A stretch of DNA of 64,000 nucleotides from Bradyrhizobium diazoefficiens (GTDB lineage: Bacteria > Pseudomonadota > Alphaproteobacteria > Rhizobiales > Xanthobacteraceae), in NCBI RefSeq assembly GCF_016612535.1, contig NZ_JAENXS010000002.1, positions 1,302,001 through 1,366,000 on the forward strand, in the 5' to 3' direction. Shown in pieces: positions 45,362 through 54,800 of this stretch; the first letter of the stretch is position 1, and each line of letters opens with the position of its first letter. The notes under the pieces are model-generated. The model saw only the letters and a program-made list of their open reading frames with translations. It had not been told where the DNA came from and did no database searches. Made by a program: the position numbers and the translations under genes.

Positions 45362-46446
45362 AGATTTGCTTCTTCGGGTCCAGCCTCGTCTCGTCTTACT
45401 GGAACGGCGCCGCCACCTATTACCGCGGCATGCTGAAGGAGATTGCGGCGCTCGGACACGATGTCACCTTCTTCGAGCCCGACGCCTTCGAGCGCCAAGC
45501 CCATCGCGACATCGACGATCCCGAGTGGGCCAGGGTGGTCGTCTACCCGGCGACGCCGGACGGCTGGCGCAGCTCGCTCGAGGCGGCCGCTCGTTCGGCC
45601 GACATGCTGATCAAGGCCAGCGGAGTCGGGGTATTCGATCAGGAGCTGGAGAATGGCGTCGCCGAGACCCCGTCAAAGGCAACGCGCGTCTACTGGGACG
45701 TCGACGCGCCTGCGACGCTCGAGGCGATGGCCGCCGATCCGGACCATCATCTCCGACGCGCGATCCCCTCCTACGACATGGTTCTGACGTATGGCGGCGG
45801 TGACGCGGTCGTGTCAGCCTACCGTGTCATGGGTGCGCGGGACTGCACGCCGATCTACAATGCCCTCGATCCCGCCACGCATTTTCAGGTATCGCCAAAT
45901 GATCGCTTCACCTGCGATCTCGGCTTGCTGGCGAACCGCTTGCCGGATCGCGAGCAGCGCGTCGAACGGTTCTTTCTCGACGTTGTCCGCCAATTGCCGG
46001 AGAAAACTTTCGTACTTGGTGGCTCGGGTTGGGAGACCAAGGACACGCCTTCCAATCTGCGCAAGATCGGACATGTCGGGACCGGCGACCACAACGCATT
46101 CTTCGGCTCAAGCCTTGCCACGCTGAACGTCAATCGTGACAGCATGGCGCGCTATGGCTTCTCACCTCCGACGCGCGTGTTTGAGGCAATCGGCGCCGGC
46201 GCCTGCCTGATCACCGATCAGTGGGACGGCATCGACTACTTTCTCGAGCCGGGTCGCGAAGTGCTGGTCGCCGCAAATGGTGCAGGGGTCGCGGAGCATC
46301 TCGCCTCGCTTCGACCCAAAATGGCCCGTGCGATCGCCGGGCGTGCCCGTGCGCGCATCCTGAGCCACCACACCTATCGGCAGCGCGCACGCCAATTCAA
46401 TAATCTCTTTGTCGCAAGCAGTTCGCGAGTCGAGGCAGCAGAATGA
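45358..46446 (+). CDS. CgeB-like glycosyltransferase (paralogue 3)
   Basis: A 362-aa protein starting ICFFGSSLVSSYWNGAATYY and having FFEPDAFERQAHRDIDDPEW, RVYWDVDAPATLEAM, a central LGGSGWETKDTPSN and the donor block TRVFEAIGAGACLITDQWDGID. It shares the SS-WNGxAT opening and RARARILSHHTYRQRARQF ending with the other paralogues. The acceptor is unknown. Confidence 0.75.
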   Translation: MKICFFGSSLVSSYWNGAATYYRGMLKEIAALGHDVTFFEPDAFERQAHRDIDDPEWARVVVYPATPDGWRSSLEAAARSADMLIKASGVGVFDQELENGVAETPSKATRVYWDVDAPATLEAMAADPDHHLRRAIPSYDMVLTYGGGDAVVSAYRVMGARDCTPIYNALDPATHFQVSPNDRFTCDLGLLANRLPDREQRVERFFLDVVRQLPEKTFVLGGSGWETKDTPSNLRKIGHVGTGDHNAFFGSSLATLNVNRDSMARYGFSPPTRVFEAIGAGACLITDQWDGIDYFLEPGREVLVAANGAGVAEHLASLRPKMARAIAGRARARILSHHTYRQRARQFNNLFVASSSRVEAAE

Positions 46447-47567
46447 ATCTTTCCATCGTCGTCATCGGCCTATCCGTCACTTCATCCTGGGGCAACGGTC
46501 ACGCCACGACATACCGCGCCTTGATCGGCGCTTTGGCACGACGCGGCCATCGCGTCACGTTCCTGGAACGCGACGTGCCCTGGTATCGCGATCATCGCGA
46601 TCTCACCAAGCCGTCCGCGTGGACCGTCGAGCTCTATCAGTCCATCAAAGACATTCCGCGCCGTTTCGGCAAGCTGCTCCAGGACGCAGATCTGGTGATC
46701 ATCGGATCCTATGTGCCCGATGGCATCGCGATCTCCGAATGGGTCACGACTCATGCCCATGGCCTCACCGCCTTCTACGACATCGACACGCCGGTCACGC
46801 TTGCGAAGCTTGAAGAGGGCCTGGATTACCTCTCCGCGGCAATGATCCCGCGCTTCGACCTCTATCTGTCCTTTACGGGCGGTCCGGTGCCCAGCATGAT
46901 TGAGCAGAGCTATGGCTCCCCGTTGGCGCGGGTTCTATATTGCAGTGCCGACCCCGCCATCTACGCGCCACAACGCATCGAGCCGAGATGGGCGCTCGGC
47001 TATCTCGGGACGTATAGCGACGACCGACAGCCGGTGCTGGAGCAATTTCTGCTGTCCCCGGCGCGCACCCTGTCCTCGGAGCAATTCGTCGTTGCCGGCG
47101 CCCAATATCCCGCAGACGTGATTTGGCCGGCCAATGTCGCGCGCATCGAGCATCTCTCGCCCAAGCACCATCCGATCTTCTATGGAGAACAACGCTTCAC
47201 GCTGAATGCCACCCGTGCCGACATGCGCGCGCTCGGCTTTTCGCCAAGCGTTCGGCTGTTCGAAGCCGCCGCGTGCGGCACGCCCGTCATTTCGGACCGG
47301 TGGCCCGGCATCGAAACCGTTTTCGAGCCCTCCAGGGAAATCCTGCTCGCATCGAACCCGCGCGATATCGTGGAGATCCTGCGCGACATGCCGGAGGAGC
47401 AACGGCGCACGATCGCGGAAAACGCACGGCGGCGTGTTTTGGCCGACCACACCTCCGACCATCGCGCCCGGCAATTGGAGACCTACTACGCCGAGGCGTT
47501 GGCGCACCGCCGCCGAAAAACCCCGCAACTTCCCGCCTCCCGTCCCATGCAGGTCGCCCAGATCTGA
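46443..47567 (+). CDS. CgeB-like glycosyltransferase (paralogue 4)
   Basis: A 374-aa protein closest to paralogue 1: [75 protein letters not shown] and [21 protein letters not shown]. The pair probably arose by duplication within the cluster and then moved apart. It ends 11 nt before the UDP-xylose-synthase-like gene. Confidence 0.76.
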   Translation: MNLSIVVIGLSVTSSWGNGHATTYRALIGALARRGHRVTFLERDVPWYRDHRDLTKPSAWTVELYQSIKDIPRRFGKLLQDADLVIIGSYVPDGIAISEWVTTHAHGLTAFYDIDTPVTLAKLEEGLDYLSAAMIPRFDLYLSFTGGPVPSMIEQSYGSPLARVLYCSADPAIYAPQRIEPRWALGYLGTYSDDRQPVLEQFLLSPARTLSSEQFVVAGAQYPADVIWPANVARIEHLSPKHHPIFYGEQRFTLNATRADMRALGFSPSVRLFEAAACGTPVISDRWPGIETVFEPSREILLASNPRDIVEILRDMPEEQRRTIAENARRRVLADHTSDHRARQLETYYAEALAHRRRKTPQLPASRPMQVAQI

Positions 47568-47578
47568 AAGGCAGCACG

Positions 47579-48646
47579 ATGACAGTTCAGACCCGCATCA
47601 ACGCGTCCCAACGCTCCCCGACCGTCCTGGTCGCTGGCGGCGCCGGCTTCATTGGATCTCACCTGTGTGATGCCCTTCTGCAACGTGGCAGCACCGTGAT
47701 TTGCCTCGACAATTTGTTCACGGGGACCATCGACAACATCCGGCCACTCCTCAATCACCCGAACTTCCGCTTCATCGAGCACGATGTGCGCGATCCCTTG
47801 GAGATCGAAGACGATATCGACCGGATCTACAGCCTTGCCTGTCCGGCATCGCCGCGGCATTACCAGAAGGATCCGGTCGGCACGATGAAGACGTGCGTGC
47901 TCGGCACCATCAATATGCTCGAACTGGCGTGCAGGAAAGGCGCGCGGGTGCTGCAGGCATCCACAAGCGAGGTCTACGGCGATCCCGAGGTCCATCCCCA
48001 GCCGGAGACCTACCTCGGCAACGTCAACCCGATCGGGCCTCGCGCCTGTTACGACGAGGGCAAGCGCGCAGCGGAAACACTGATGTTCGACTACCACCGC
48101 ATGTACGGGGTGGAGATTAAGATCGCGCGCATCTTCAACACATACGGGCCCCGCATGCTAGAGAACGATGGGCGCGTCGTCTCCAACTTCATCGTGCAGG
48201 CCCTGCGCGGAGAGCCGATCACGATCTATGGAGGCGGCACGCAGACAAGGAGCTTCTGCTTTGTCGATGACCTCGTGCGCGGCCTCCAGCTGCTCATGGA
48301 GAGTCCATCGTCAGTCACCGGGCCCTGCAACCTCGGCAATCCGCACGAGGTCACGATCGAGGCCATCGCACGCGATGTACTGGCGTATACGGAATCGGTC
48401 TCTCCGCTCCGCTTCGAGGCATTGCCCAAGGACGATCCGAAGCGTCGCAAACCGGTGATCGACACGGCTGTCGGGGCGCTGGGATGGCGTCCGCGCGTGG
48501 CGCTCAAGGATGGGCTGAAGGCGACGATCGCCTATTTCGCGATGCGTCTCGCGGGGGAAGCGCCGACGCTTGTTCCGGCCATCGCACCGCGGAGGAATGG
48601 ACGTCATAGCGCGCGCGGCCGGCTGACGATCGCCGATCAGGGGTGA
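47579..48646 (+). CDS. UDP-glucuronate decarboxylase-like SDR
   Basis: A 355-aa extended SDR of the UXS group. It has [63 protein letters not shown], the catalytic [14 protein letters not shown] and [16 protein letters not shown]. These blocks are close to bacterial UDP-xylose synthase. It would supply UDP-xylose or a 4-keto pentose. A 35-residue C-terminal tail (LTIADQG end) goes beyond the usual length. AAAGG precedes the ATG. Confidence 0.85.
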   Translation: MTVQTRINASQRSPTVLVAGGAGFIGSHLCDALLQRGSTVICLDNLFTGTIDNIRPLLNHPNFRFIEHDVRDPLEIEDDIDRIYSLACPASPRHYQKDPVGTMKTCVLGTINMLELACRKGARVLQASTSEVYGDPEVHPQPETYLGNVNPIGPRACYDEGKRAAETLMFDYHRMYGVEIKIARIFNTYGPRMLENDGRVVSNFIVQALRGEPITIYGGGTQTRSFCFVDDLVRGLQLLMESPSSVTGPCNLGNPHEVTIEAIARDVLAYTESVSPLRFEALPKDDPKRRKPVIDTAVGALGWRPRVALKDGLKATIAYFAMRLAGEAPTLVPAIAPRRNGRHSARGRLTIADQG

Positions 48647-48896
48647 GCTCGCGACTGCAAGGGACCGCGCCGGATCGACCTGCTGGCGGCTCTGGTGCAG
48701 TGATGCGACCAGGCCACGTCTCGCTGTGGCGTTGGCAGCACGTTTCGACGAAGTCGCCGTGCCTTCGCAAGACCGGCGGTGACGCATCGAATCGAATCGA
48801 TCGCCGCTTGCGAAAACCAGAAGAGCGGCCAACGTGGATAGGAACGGCGTTTCCGGCACGCAATTGTTCATCATAGAAACCTCAAGGAGTAACGAA

Positions 48897-49241
48897 ATGC
48901 GTAAGACAATCGTGACAATGTTCATGGCCGCGATGCTGGCCAGCGCTTCAGTTGGTGCTGCGTTAGCACAAGGCGGAGGTGGTGGCGCTGGCGGTGGAGC
49001 CGGCGGCGCAGGAGCTGGCGGCGCAGGAGCTGGTGGTGCTGGCGCAGGTAGTGCTGGCGCAGGTAGCGGTGGCGCGGGAGCAGGTGCTGGTGGCGCAGCT
49101 GCCGGAAGCGGCGCAGGCGGAGCGGGAGCCGGCGGCGGCGGCATCAGCCACGTAGAGCGCGGCGGACAAGGCGCATCCAGCTCACCTGGCATGCGCAATG
49201 AGACCACTCCGTCTTCCAACGGTACGACCCCGCAGCGCTAG
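48897..49241 (+). CDS. Secreted Gly/Ala-repeat protein
   Basis: A 114-aa precursor with signal peptide ending near VGAALAQ, then about 60 residues of GAGGAG-type repeats with occasional Ser, and a charged Ser/Thr-rich tail (ISHVERGGQGASSSPGMRNE). Such low-complexity domains can form flexible or adhesive extracellular material. A good AAGGAG site precedes the ATG. The repeats are short and imperfect at DNA level. Compare the secreted protein at 29904. Confidence 0.68.
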   Translation: MRKTIVTMFMAAMLASASVGAALAQGGGGGAGGGAGGAGAGGAGAGGAGAGSAGAGSGGAGAGAGGAAAGSGAGGAGAGGGGISHVERGGQGASSSPGMRNETTPSSNGTTPQR

Positions 49242-49288
49242 CGGGAGCACGGTTCGCGCGCTTCTCCTCCCGGATCGCGCGCATGTGC

Positions 49289-49324
49289 GTGGCACCGGCG
49301 AGACTTCTCCCTCGCCGGTGCCAC
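49289..49324 (+). terminator. Strong intrinsic terminator
   Basis: GTGGCACCGGCGAG (49289-49302) pairs perfectly with CTCGCCGGTGCCAC (49311-49324) around an 8-nt loop, followed by GTTATTT. It ends the Gly/Ala-repeat gene. Confidence 0.8.
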
Positions 49325-49489
49325 GTTATTTCCGGCATGCGCCGAAAGCGGAAGGAAAGCATCCGACGGTGACGCGAAAGGATTAGAGACACAACTCGGC
49401 AGCGCTCATTGCGGCCGCTGCGCCAAAGAAAAAGGAGCTGCGCTCCCGGGATTCAGGAAACGCACGCCGTTGATGGTCAGGCTGCTGCT

Positions 49490-49708
49490 TCAGTGCAGGA
49501 CGTCCAGCGGTACCTTCCCGATCTCCTGACCCTCCTGATTTGTGACCAGGATCGAGAAGTGACGATTCCTGAGTTCGGGACGCTCCACAAGAAGTCGCCT
49601 CGCGATCTCCTCGGCGACGTCCAAAGCCGCGATATCGTCAGGCAATTCAGAGCCTCCCTCGTCTGCAACGGTCTTTGAATCGACCAGATCGAAATGATAG
49701 CGCGGCAC
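49490..49708 (-). CDS. DUF6894 family protein
   Basis: A 72-aa protein starting PRYHFDLVDSKTVADEGGSE and continuing with a DDIAALDVAEEIARRLL helix. This matches DUF6894, small proteins abundant in Bradyrhizobium and of unknown function. GTG at 49708 gives the family's usual MPRYxF start and has AAGGA 7 nt upstream. The ATG at 49714 would stand one base after AAGGA. Confidence 0.75.
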   Translation of the reverse strand: MPRYHFDLVDSKTVADEGGSELPDDIAALDVAEEIARRLLVERPELRNRHFSILVTNQEGQEIGKVPLDVLH

Positions 49709-49936
49709 ATCCATTTCCTTGAATTCCGCGCAGAAACGCAGATTCACGAGACTTCGTTCCGGCGCGCGGCACCAAGCCCGGTGATTACGTCAGGGCCTAT
49801 GCTTTGCCGGACCGACCGCGATGATCATCGCGGCAAATCATGCGTCTTGGGAGGCAAGGCCCTGAACAGCCAGCAACAGCAATCTTGCTGCAGCGCCATC
49901 AACTGGAATAATGGCGCCGCCTTCGACCAAACCTGT

Positions 49937-49961
49937 GGAACCGGAGTTCCCCTTCTGAGTT
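49937..49961 (+). promoter_or_regulatory. EcfG-like promoter for the second Crp/Fnr gene
   Basis: GGAAC (49937-49941), 16-nt spacer, AGTT (49958-49961), with the GTG start 22 nt downstream. Confidence 0.45.
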
Positions 49962-49983
49962 AGCATCGGGAGGGCCTTATCCC

Positions 49984-50937
49984 GTGTTGCATCGTCTCTC
50001 GATCCATAATCGCAGGCCGGAAGAGCTCCAGGCGCTGGCACAAGAGCGTCGCAAGCTCAGCGATTCAAAAACAGGTCGGCTCAAGACCCTCCTTTTAAGT
50101 GAAGCTAAGCTTCTGGAATTTCATGCAGATCTCCGTATCTGGATGGACCGCACCACTCCCATCCGGCACTCGGCGCCGCACACGCAGACTGACAAAGCGG
50201 CTGTTCCATCTGACCGGCCTCCGGCGGCGGGTCCTCTCGGTCCCGGGTTGGCTCTCTCGGCCGAGGATGAGCATGCGCTCGTCTCCGTCGCCCAACCGAA
50301 ATACTTCGGACGAGGCGACATCCTGTTGGCCGAAGGTGAGCGGCCCGACAACTTTTACATGCTCTGCAGCGGTGCGGTCCGTGCGAGTCGGACCCTGGAA
50401 GATGGCCGTCTGCAAATCGTCTCGGTATTTTTTCCGGGGGACGGGCTCAACCCCGGGGACATCCTTCTTGGTCGGTCCCGAACAACAATCAGCACCTTTA
50501 CCCCCTCGGTGGTGCTTTCGATCTCCGTCCCACAACTGAGATCGTTGCTGGCGCAGCGGCCCTCGATCAGTCGTGCGCTATGGCGGGAAACCGCGCTGCA
50601 GGCGTCAATCCAGCAGGAACGGCTGATCGGCCTCGGGCGAAAAGCCGCGGAGCCCCGGCTGGCGCACGCTCTGTGTGAATTCGCATATCGCCTTCAAAGA
50701 TATGCTCGTGACGGCGAAGCGATAGAATTTCCGTTGACCCAAGCCGAGTTGGCGGACGTGCTCGGTCTTTCGCCGGTCCATGTCAATCGTGTTGTGCAAC
50801 ATCTGCGAGGGACGGGCCTGATCGACTTGAACCGAGAGCGCCTGATCATCCGGAACAAGCAAATGCTCTACAAATTCGCAGAGTTCGACCCTGAATATCT
50901 CGAAAGCGAGCCAGAATTCCAAGTCGTTGGTAGCTAG
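49984..50937 (+). CDS. Crp/Fnr-family transcriptional regulator
   Basis: A 317-aa regulator. After an unusual N-terminus of about 95 residues (RRPEELQALAQERRKLSDSK, probably helical), it has the cyclic-nucleotide-like barrel (YFGRGDILLAEGERPDNFYM, FFPGDGLNPGD) and a CRP winged helix with LTQAELADVLGLSPVHVNRVVQHLR. It lacks an Fe-S Cys set. GTG at 49984 has a GGGAGGG stretch upstream. The extra N-terminus looks like the DUF6894-adjacent DUF type seen in Bradyrhizobium stress regulators, though I cannot name it. Confidence 0.75.
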   Translation: MLHRLSIHNRRPEELQALAQERRKLSDSKTGRLKTLLLSEAKLLEFHADLRIWMDRTTPIRHSAPHTQTDKAAVPSDRPPAAGPLGPGLALSAEDEHALVSVAQPKYFGRGDILLAEGERPDNFYMLCSGAVRASRTLEDGRLQIVSVFFPGDGLNPGDILLGRSRTTISTFTPSVVLSISVPQLRSLLAQRPSISRALWRETALQASIQQERLIGLGRKAAEPRLAHALCEFAYRLQRYARDGEAIEFPLTQAELADVLGLSPVHVNRVVQHLRGTGLIDLNRERLIIRNKQMLYKFAEFDPEYLESEPEFQVVGS

Positions 50938-51341
50938 AACTTGCTCATTCTCGAACGGGCAAGGTTCGCACGCAGGACGACGGTCATGAATTGGATGCTT
51001 TGCAGCTCTGTGGCGACTTCAGCCCGCAGCCGCTCAGCACGTGCCATGTGTTGACGGCAGGATTGAATGAGTTGTCCGAATTCGCGTTGTGCCGGGGATA
51101 CTCGAGATTTGGGTCGCAATACTTCGGAGAACGGGACATGCATGAGAGACTGGCGATTGCCGTCCAGTATCTCGACCGAATCCAGGTGAGCATCTCGACG
51201 GGTCTGGAGCTTCTCGAAGGAGATATCCAAGGCGGCCCTGCAGCTATCGAGGTAAGCCGCTTCCAGGGAGGGGTACTGCACCCCGACATCGTCGGTGTCA
51301 GTGACGCCGTCAAAAGTGAAATCGAAGAAGAACAGGGGCAT
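50934..51341 (-). CDS. DUF6894-like protein with C-terminal helical extension
   Basis: A 135-aa protein whose first 70 residues fit DUF6894: MPLFFFDFTFDGVTDTDDVG, then YPSLEAAYLDSCRAALDI. The remaining part (QREFGQLIQSCRQHMARAER and following) is helical and could dimerise. AAGG precedes the ATG at 51341. It overlaps the end of the Crp/Fnr gene by 4 nt in the convergent direction. Confidence 0.65.
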   Translation of the reverse strand: MPLFFFDFTFDGVTDTDDVGVQYPSLEAAYLDSCRAALDISFEKLQTRRDAHLDSVEILDGNRQSLMHVPFSEVLRPKSRVSPAQREFGQLIQSCRQHMARAERLRAEVATELQSIQFMTVVLRANLARSRMSKF

Positions 51342-51536
51342 TTCGGCCACCCTTCTCGGGATAAACCCGATTGTTATCCGGATGCGCAAACGGCAAACGC
51401 GTGAGGAGGGCAATAGGCCCCAATTATTCATTGGGCAGGGTCGCCCTTCAGAGCTTTCCGGAGTTCGCCGGCGAACAGGTCTGCCTGATCCTCCCTAGCT
51501 TATTTCGCCGCCGTCGTCATCGCCGGCCATGGATCA

Positions 51537-51562
51537 GGAACGGATGCTGTCCAATGTGGGTT
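51537..51562 (+). promoter_or_regulatory. EcfG-like promoter of the signalling operon
   Basis: GGAAC (51537-51541), 17-nt spacer, GGTT (51559-51562), 57 nt before the ParD-like start. Confidence 0.4.
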
Positions 51563-51619
51563 CTTGACAAGCACCAGTTTGCTGCGAGGGTGCCAAAAGT
51601 CGCCACCTCGGGAGCTCCG

Positions 51620-51853
51620 ATGCCCAGCAAGCACAGCCTTAACGTGTCCCTGACCGGCGAACTCTGCGACTTTATTGCAAGACAGGTCGCATCTGGCCGT
51701 TTCCGCACGTCGAGCGAGGTCGTCAGGGCGGCGTTGCGCCTGCTGGAAGGCGAGAGCCGTAGTTCCATTGGGGCGCGCAATCCTGGTCGACGCACCCCGG
51801 CACTCGGCAAACCAGGCAAGCCTGCGACGCGCGTGGGGAGTTCAAGATCGTGA
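51620..51853 (+). CDS. ParD-like ribbon-helix-helix protein
   Basis: A 77-aa protein starting MPSKHSLNVSLTGELCDFIA, with VASGRFRTSSEVVRAALRLLE. This is the ParD/CopG DNA-binding domain followed by a basic tail. Type II antitoxins of this class normally precede parE, but no toxin gene follows. Instead the stop overlaps the start of the CheB/CheR kinase (GTGA), so it may be a regulator of that operon. GGGAG is 5 nt before the ATG. Confidence 0.75.
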   Translation: MPSKHSLNVSLTGELCDFIARQVASGRFRTSSEVVRAALRLLEGESRSSIGARNPGRRTPALGKPGKPATRVGSSRS

Positions 51854-54800
51854 CTGCCGCCTCAGAGTTTCCGATCATCTGTCTGGGAGCCTCGGCAGGC
51901 GGGCTCGAAGCGCTGGAAGGCTTCTTTCGCGGCTTACCGGACGATCCCGGCGTGGCGCTGATCATCGTAACTCATCTCAGCCCGGATAGGGAGAGCATGC
52001 TCCATGACATCCTGGCGCGCTATACCGACCTTCCCGTGAGCGTCGCCACGAATGGAATGGCCGTCGACAACAACCAAGTCTATGTCATGCCGGCCGACGT
52101 CGTGATGACGATCGAGAACCGCAGGCTTTTGGTCAGACGGAACAACAGCCGGCGAGAACGCAAGCCGATCGACATTTTCATGAGTTCGTTGGCTGTCGAC
52201 ATCGGTGAGCTTGCCGGTGGCATCATCCTGTCCGGCGGCGATGCTGATGGCACCCTCGGGGTCAAGGCGATCAAGGAGCGCGGGGGAGTTACGTTCGCGC
52301 AGATAGCCGACGGCTTTGGCCCGCAGCATCCCGACATGCCCGATGCCGCAATTTCTTCCGGATTGATCGATTTTGCGATTCCCGTCGAGGAGATGGGCGC
52401 CAAGCTGGTCGAATTTGTGCGGACCAATGAACTCCTCGAGCAGATGGCCGGCGATGCTCCCGACGACCTCGAGCATCAAGCGATCGGGCCGTCTTTGCCG
52501 GAGATCTATGGAATCCTGCGCAACCAGATCGGACACGATTTCAGCGGCTACAAGCCCAAGACATTCATCCGCCGCGTGCTGCGTCGAATGCAAGTTACCC
52601 AGCTCAACACCATCGACGCCTACCTCGAACGTTTGAGGCAGGAACCACAAGAGGTCGGCGCCCTATTCCGTGACCTCCTCATCAACGTCACCAATTTCTT
52701 CCGGGACCAGGATGCGTTTGAGGCGCTCGCGGCATCGGTCATCCCCCAACTTTTTGAAGGGCGTGGCGCGGACGACACCGTCCGCATCTGGATTCCGGGC
52801 TGTGCCACAGGAGAAGAAGTGTTCTCGATCGCGATCCTGGCACGGGAGCACATGGATCAACTGTCCGCCGTCCCCCGGGTGCAGATCTTTGCGACCGATA
52901 TCGACGAACGGGCGCTCGCCGTGGCGCGATCCGCCCGCTATCCTGAAGCCTTATTGGACACCGTATCCCCCGAACGCCGAAAACGCTTCTTCATCTCGGA
53001 TGGCGGCAGCTTCGTGGTTTCCAAGGATGTGCGCGAACTCTGCATATTCTCTCCCCACAGCGTGATCCGGGACCCGCCGTTCTCTCGTATCGATCTCGTT
53101 TCTTGCCGAAACCTGCTGATCTACTTCGGCCTCGATGTGCAAAATCAGGTGATCCCGACCTTCCACTATGCACTTCGCCCCGACGGGTATCTCTTCCTGG
53201 GCACGGCCGAGAACGTCAGCCAGTTCGCTGAACTGTTCGCGCCGATCGAGAAGCGGCACCGCATCTTCCGTCGCCGCGCGGACAGTGCCTCGACGGTGCG
53301 GCTTCCAATCGTCCTTCACGGCTTCCGGGGAGGTCAGACGTCGGCTTCTGCGCCGCGTCGATCGGCGCTATCGGGGCTGGCGTTACGACAAGTGGTCGAC
53401 GAGCAGGTCGTCGACCGCTTTGCGCCGCCCCACGTCGTCATCAATCGCGACGGTGACCTCATCTACTATTCGAATCGGACGGGCAAGTATCTGGAAGCGC
53501 CGGCGGGAGCGCCGACGCGGCAGCTTCTGACGATGGCTCGCAAGGGGCTGCGGCTCGATCTGCGCACGCTGTTTCGAGAAGTCCTGGAGACCGGCCGGGC
53601 GGCCAGCCGCAACGGTGTCTCCCTGGAGATCGACGAAGGCGGGGTGCAGGTCGTCAATCTCACGATCGAGCCGTTGGGTGAGCGTAGCGCCGGGGAGCCG
53701 CTCTTCCTGGTGTTATTCTCGGATCAGGGACCATTGCTGACGCGCGAGGAAGCGATCAACAAGGCGCAAGCCGGGCATGACGGCGCAACGATACATACCG
53801 AGCGCGAGCTTCGCGAGACCCGCGACCGTCTTCAATCCATGATCGAAGAATATGAGACGGCACTCGAGGAATTGAAGTCGTCAAACGAAGAGTTGGTTTC
53901 CGTCAACGAGGAGATGCAGTCGACCAATGAAGAACTGGAGGCCTCCAAGGAGGAACTGCAATCGGTCAATGAAGAGCTGCACACGGTCAACGCCGAGCTC
54001 AACGGCAAGATAGACGCTCTCGATCGGGCCAACAGCGACCTACAGAATTTGTTTGAAAGCACGGACGTCGCGACTGTCTTTCTCGACAAAAAGCTCGTCA
54101 TCAGAAGCTTCACGCCTGCCGTCGGCAAAATCTTCAACATATTGCCGACCGACCGCGGCAGACCGATCACCGATCTTTCGAGCCGACTGGACCTTGCAGG
54201 CTTTGCGGATCATATCCGCAAGGTCTTTTCAGATGGAGAGCCGATCGAGCGACGCATCGATAGCGAGGGGCACGGCCCCAATTACCTGGTTCGGCTCGCA
54301 CCCTATCGGGACAGCGATCACAGGATAGAAGGGATTGTGATCACCTTCGTGGATGTGACCAGCCTGACGCGCTCGGAAGCGAAACAGCGCATGCTTGTCG
54401 CGGAGCTTCAGCACCGCACGCGCAATTTGCTTGCCATCGTGCAATCGCTGGCTCAGCAGAGCCTCGGAAAGGGCGGATCCTTCGAAGGATTCTCCGCCAG
54501 GCTTGCGGCGCTCGGCCGCGTTCAAAGTCTCGTGGGCGGTGCCGCGATCGACCAGATCGAGCTTGGCGATCTCATCCGTCTGGAGTTGCAAGCCGTGGGC
54601 GCCGCCGAGCGAAACGTATCGGTCTCCGGCCCGTGCGTCGCCCTGGGGTTTGAACTCGTGCAGACCTTCGCACTCGCCCTGCATGAACTCGCGACCAACG
54701 CTGTCAAATATGGGGCCCTGAAGGATGATCAGGGACACCTCAGTGTGTCGTGGCGGCTCCAGACCAACGGCCAAAGCGCTCCAACCCTGCTGCTGGATTG

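Noticed and set aside
48841..48860. GGAAC upstream of the Gly/Ala-repeat gene as another EcfG promoter
   Set aside because: No GTT-type -10 element at 16 or 17 nt spacing (AATT only).
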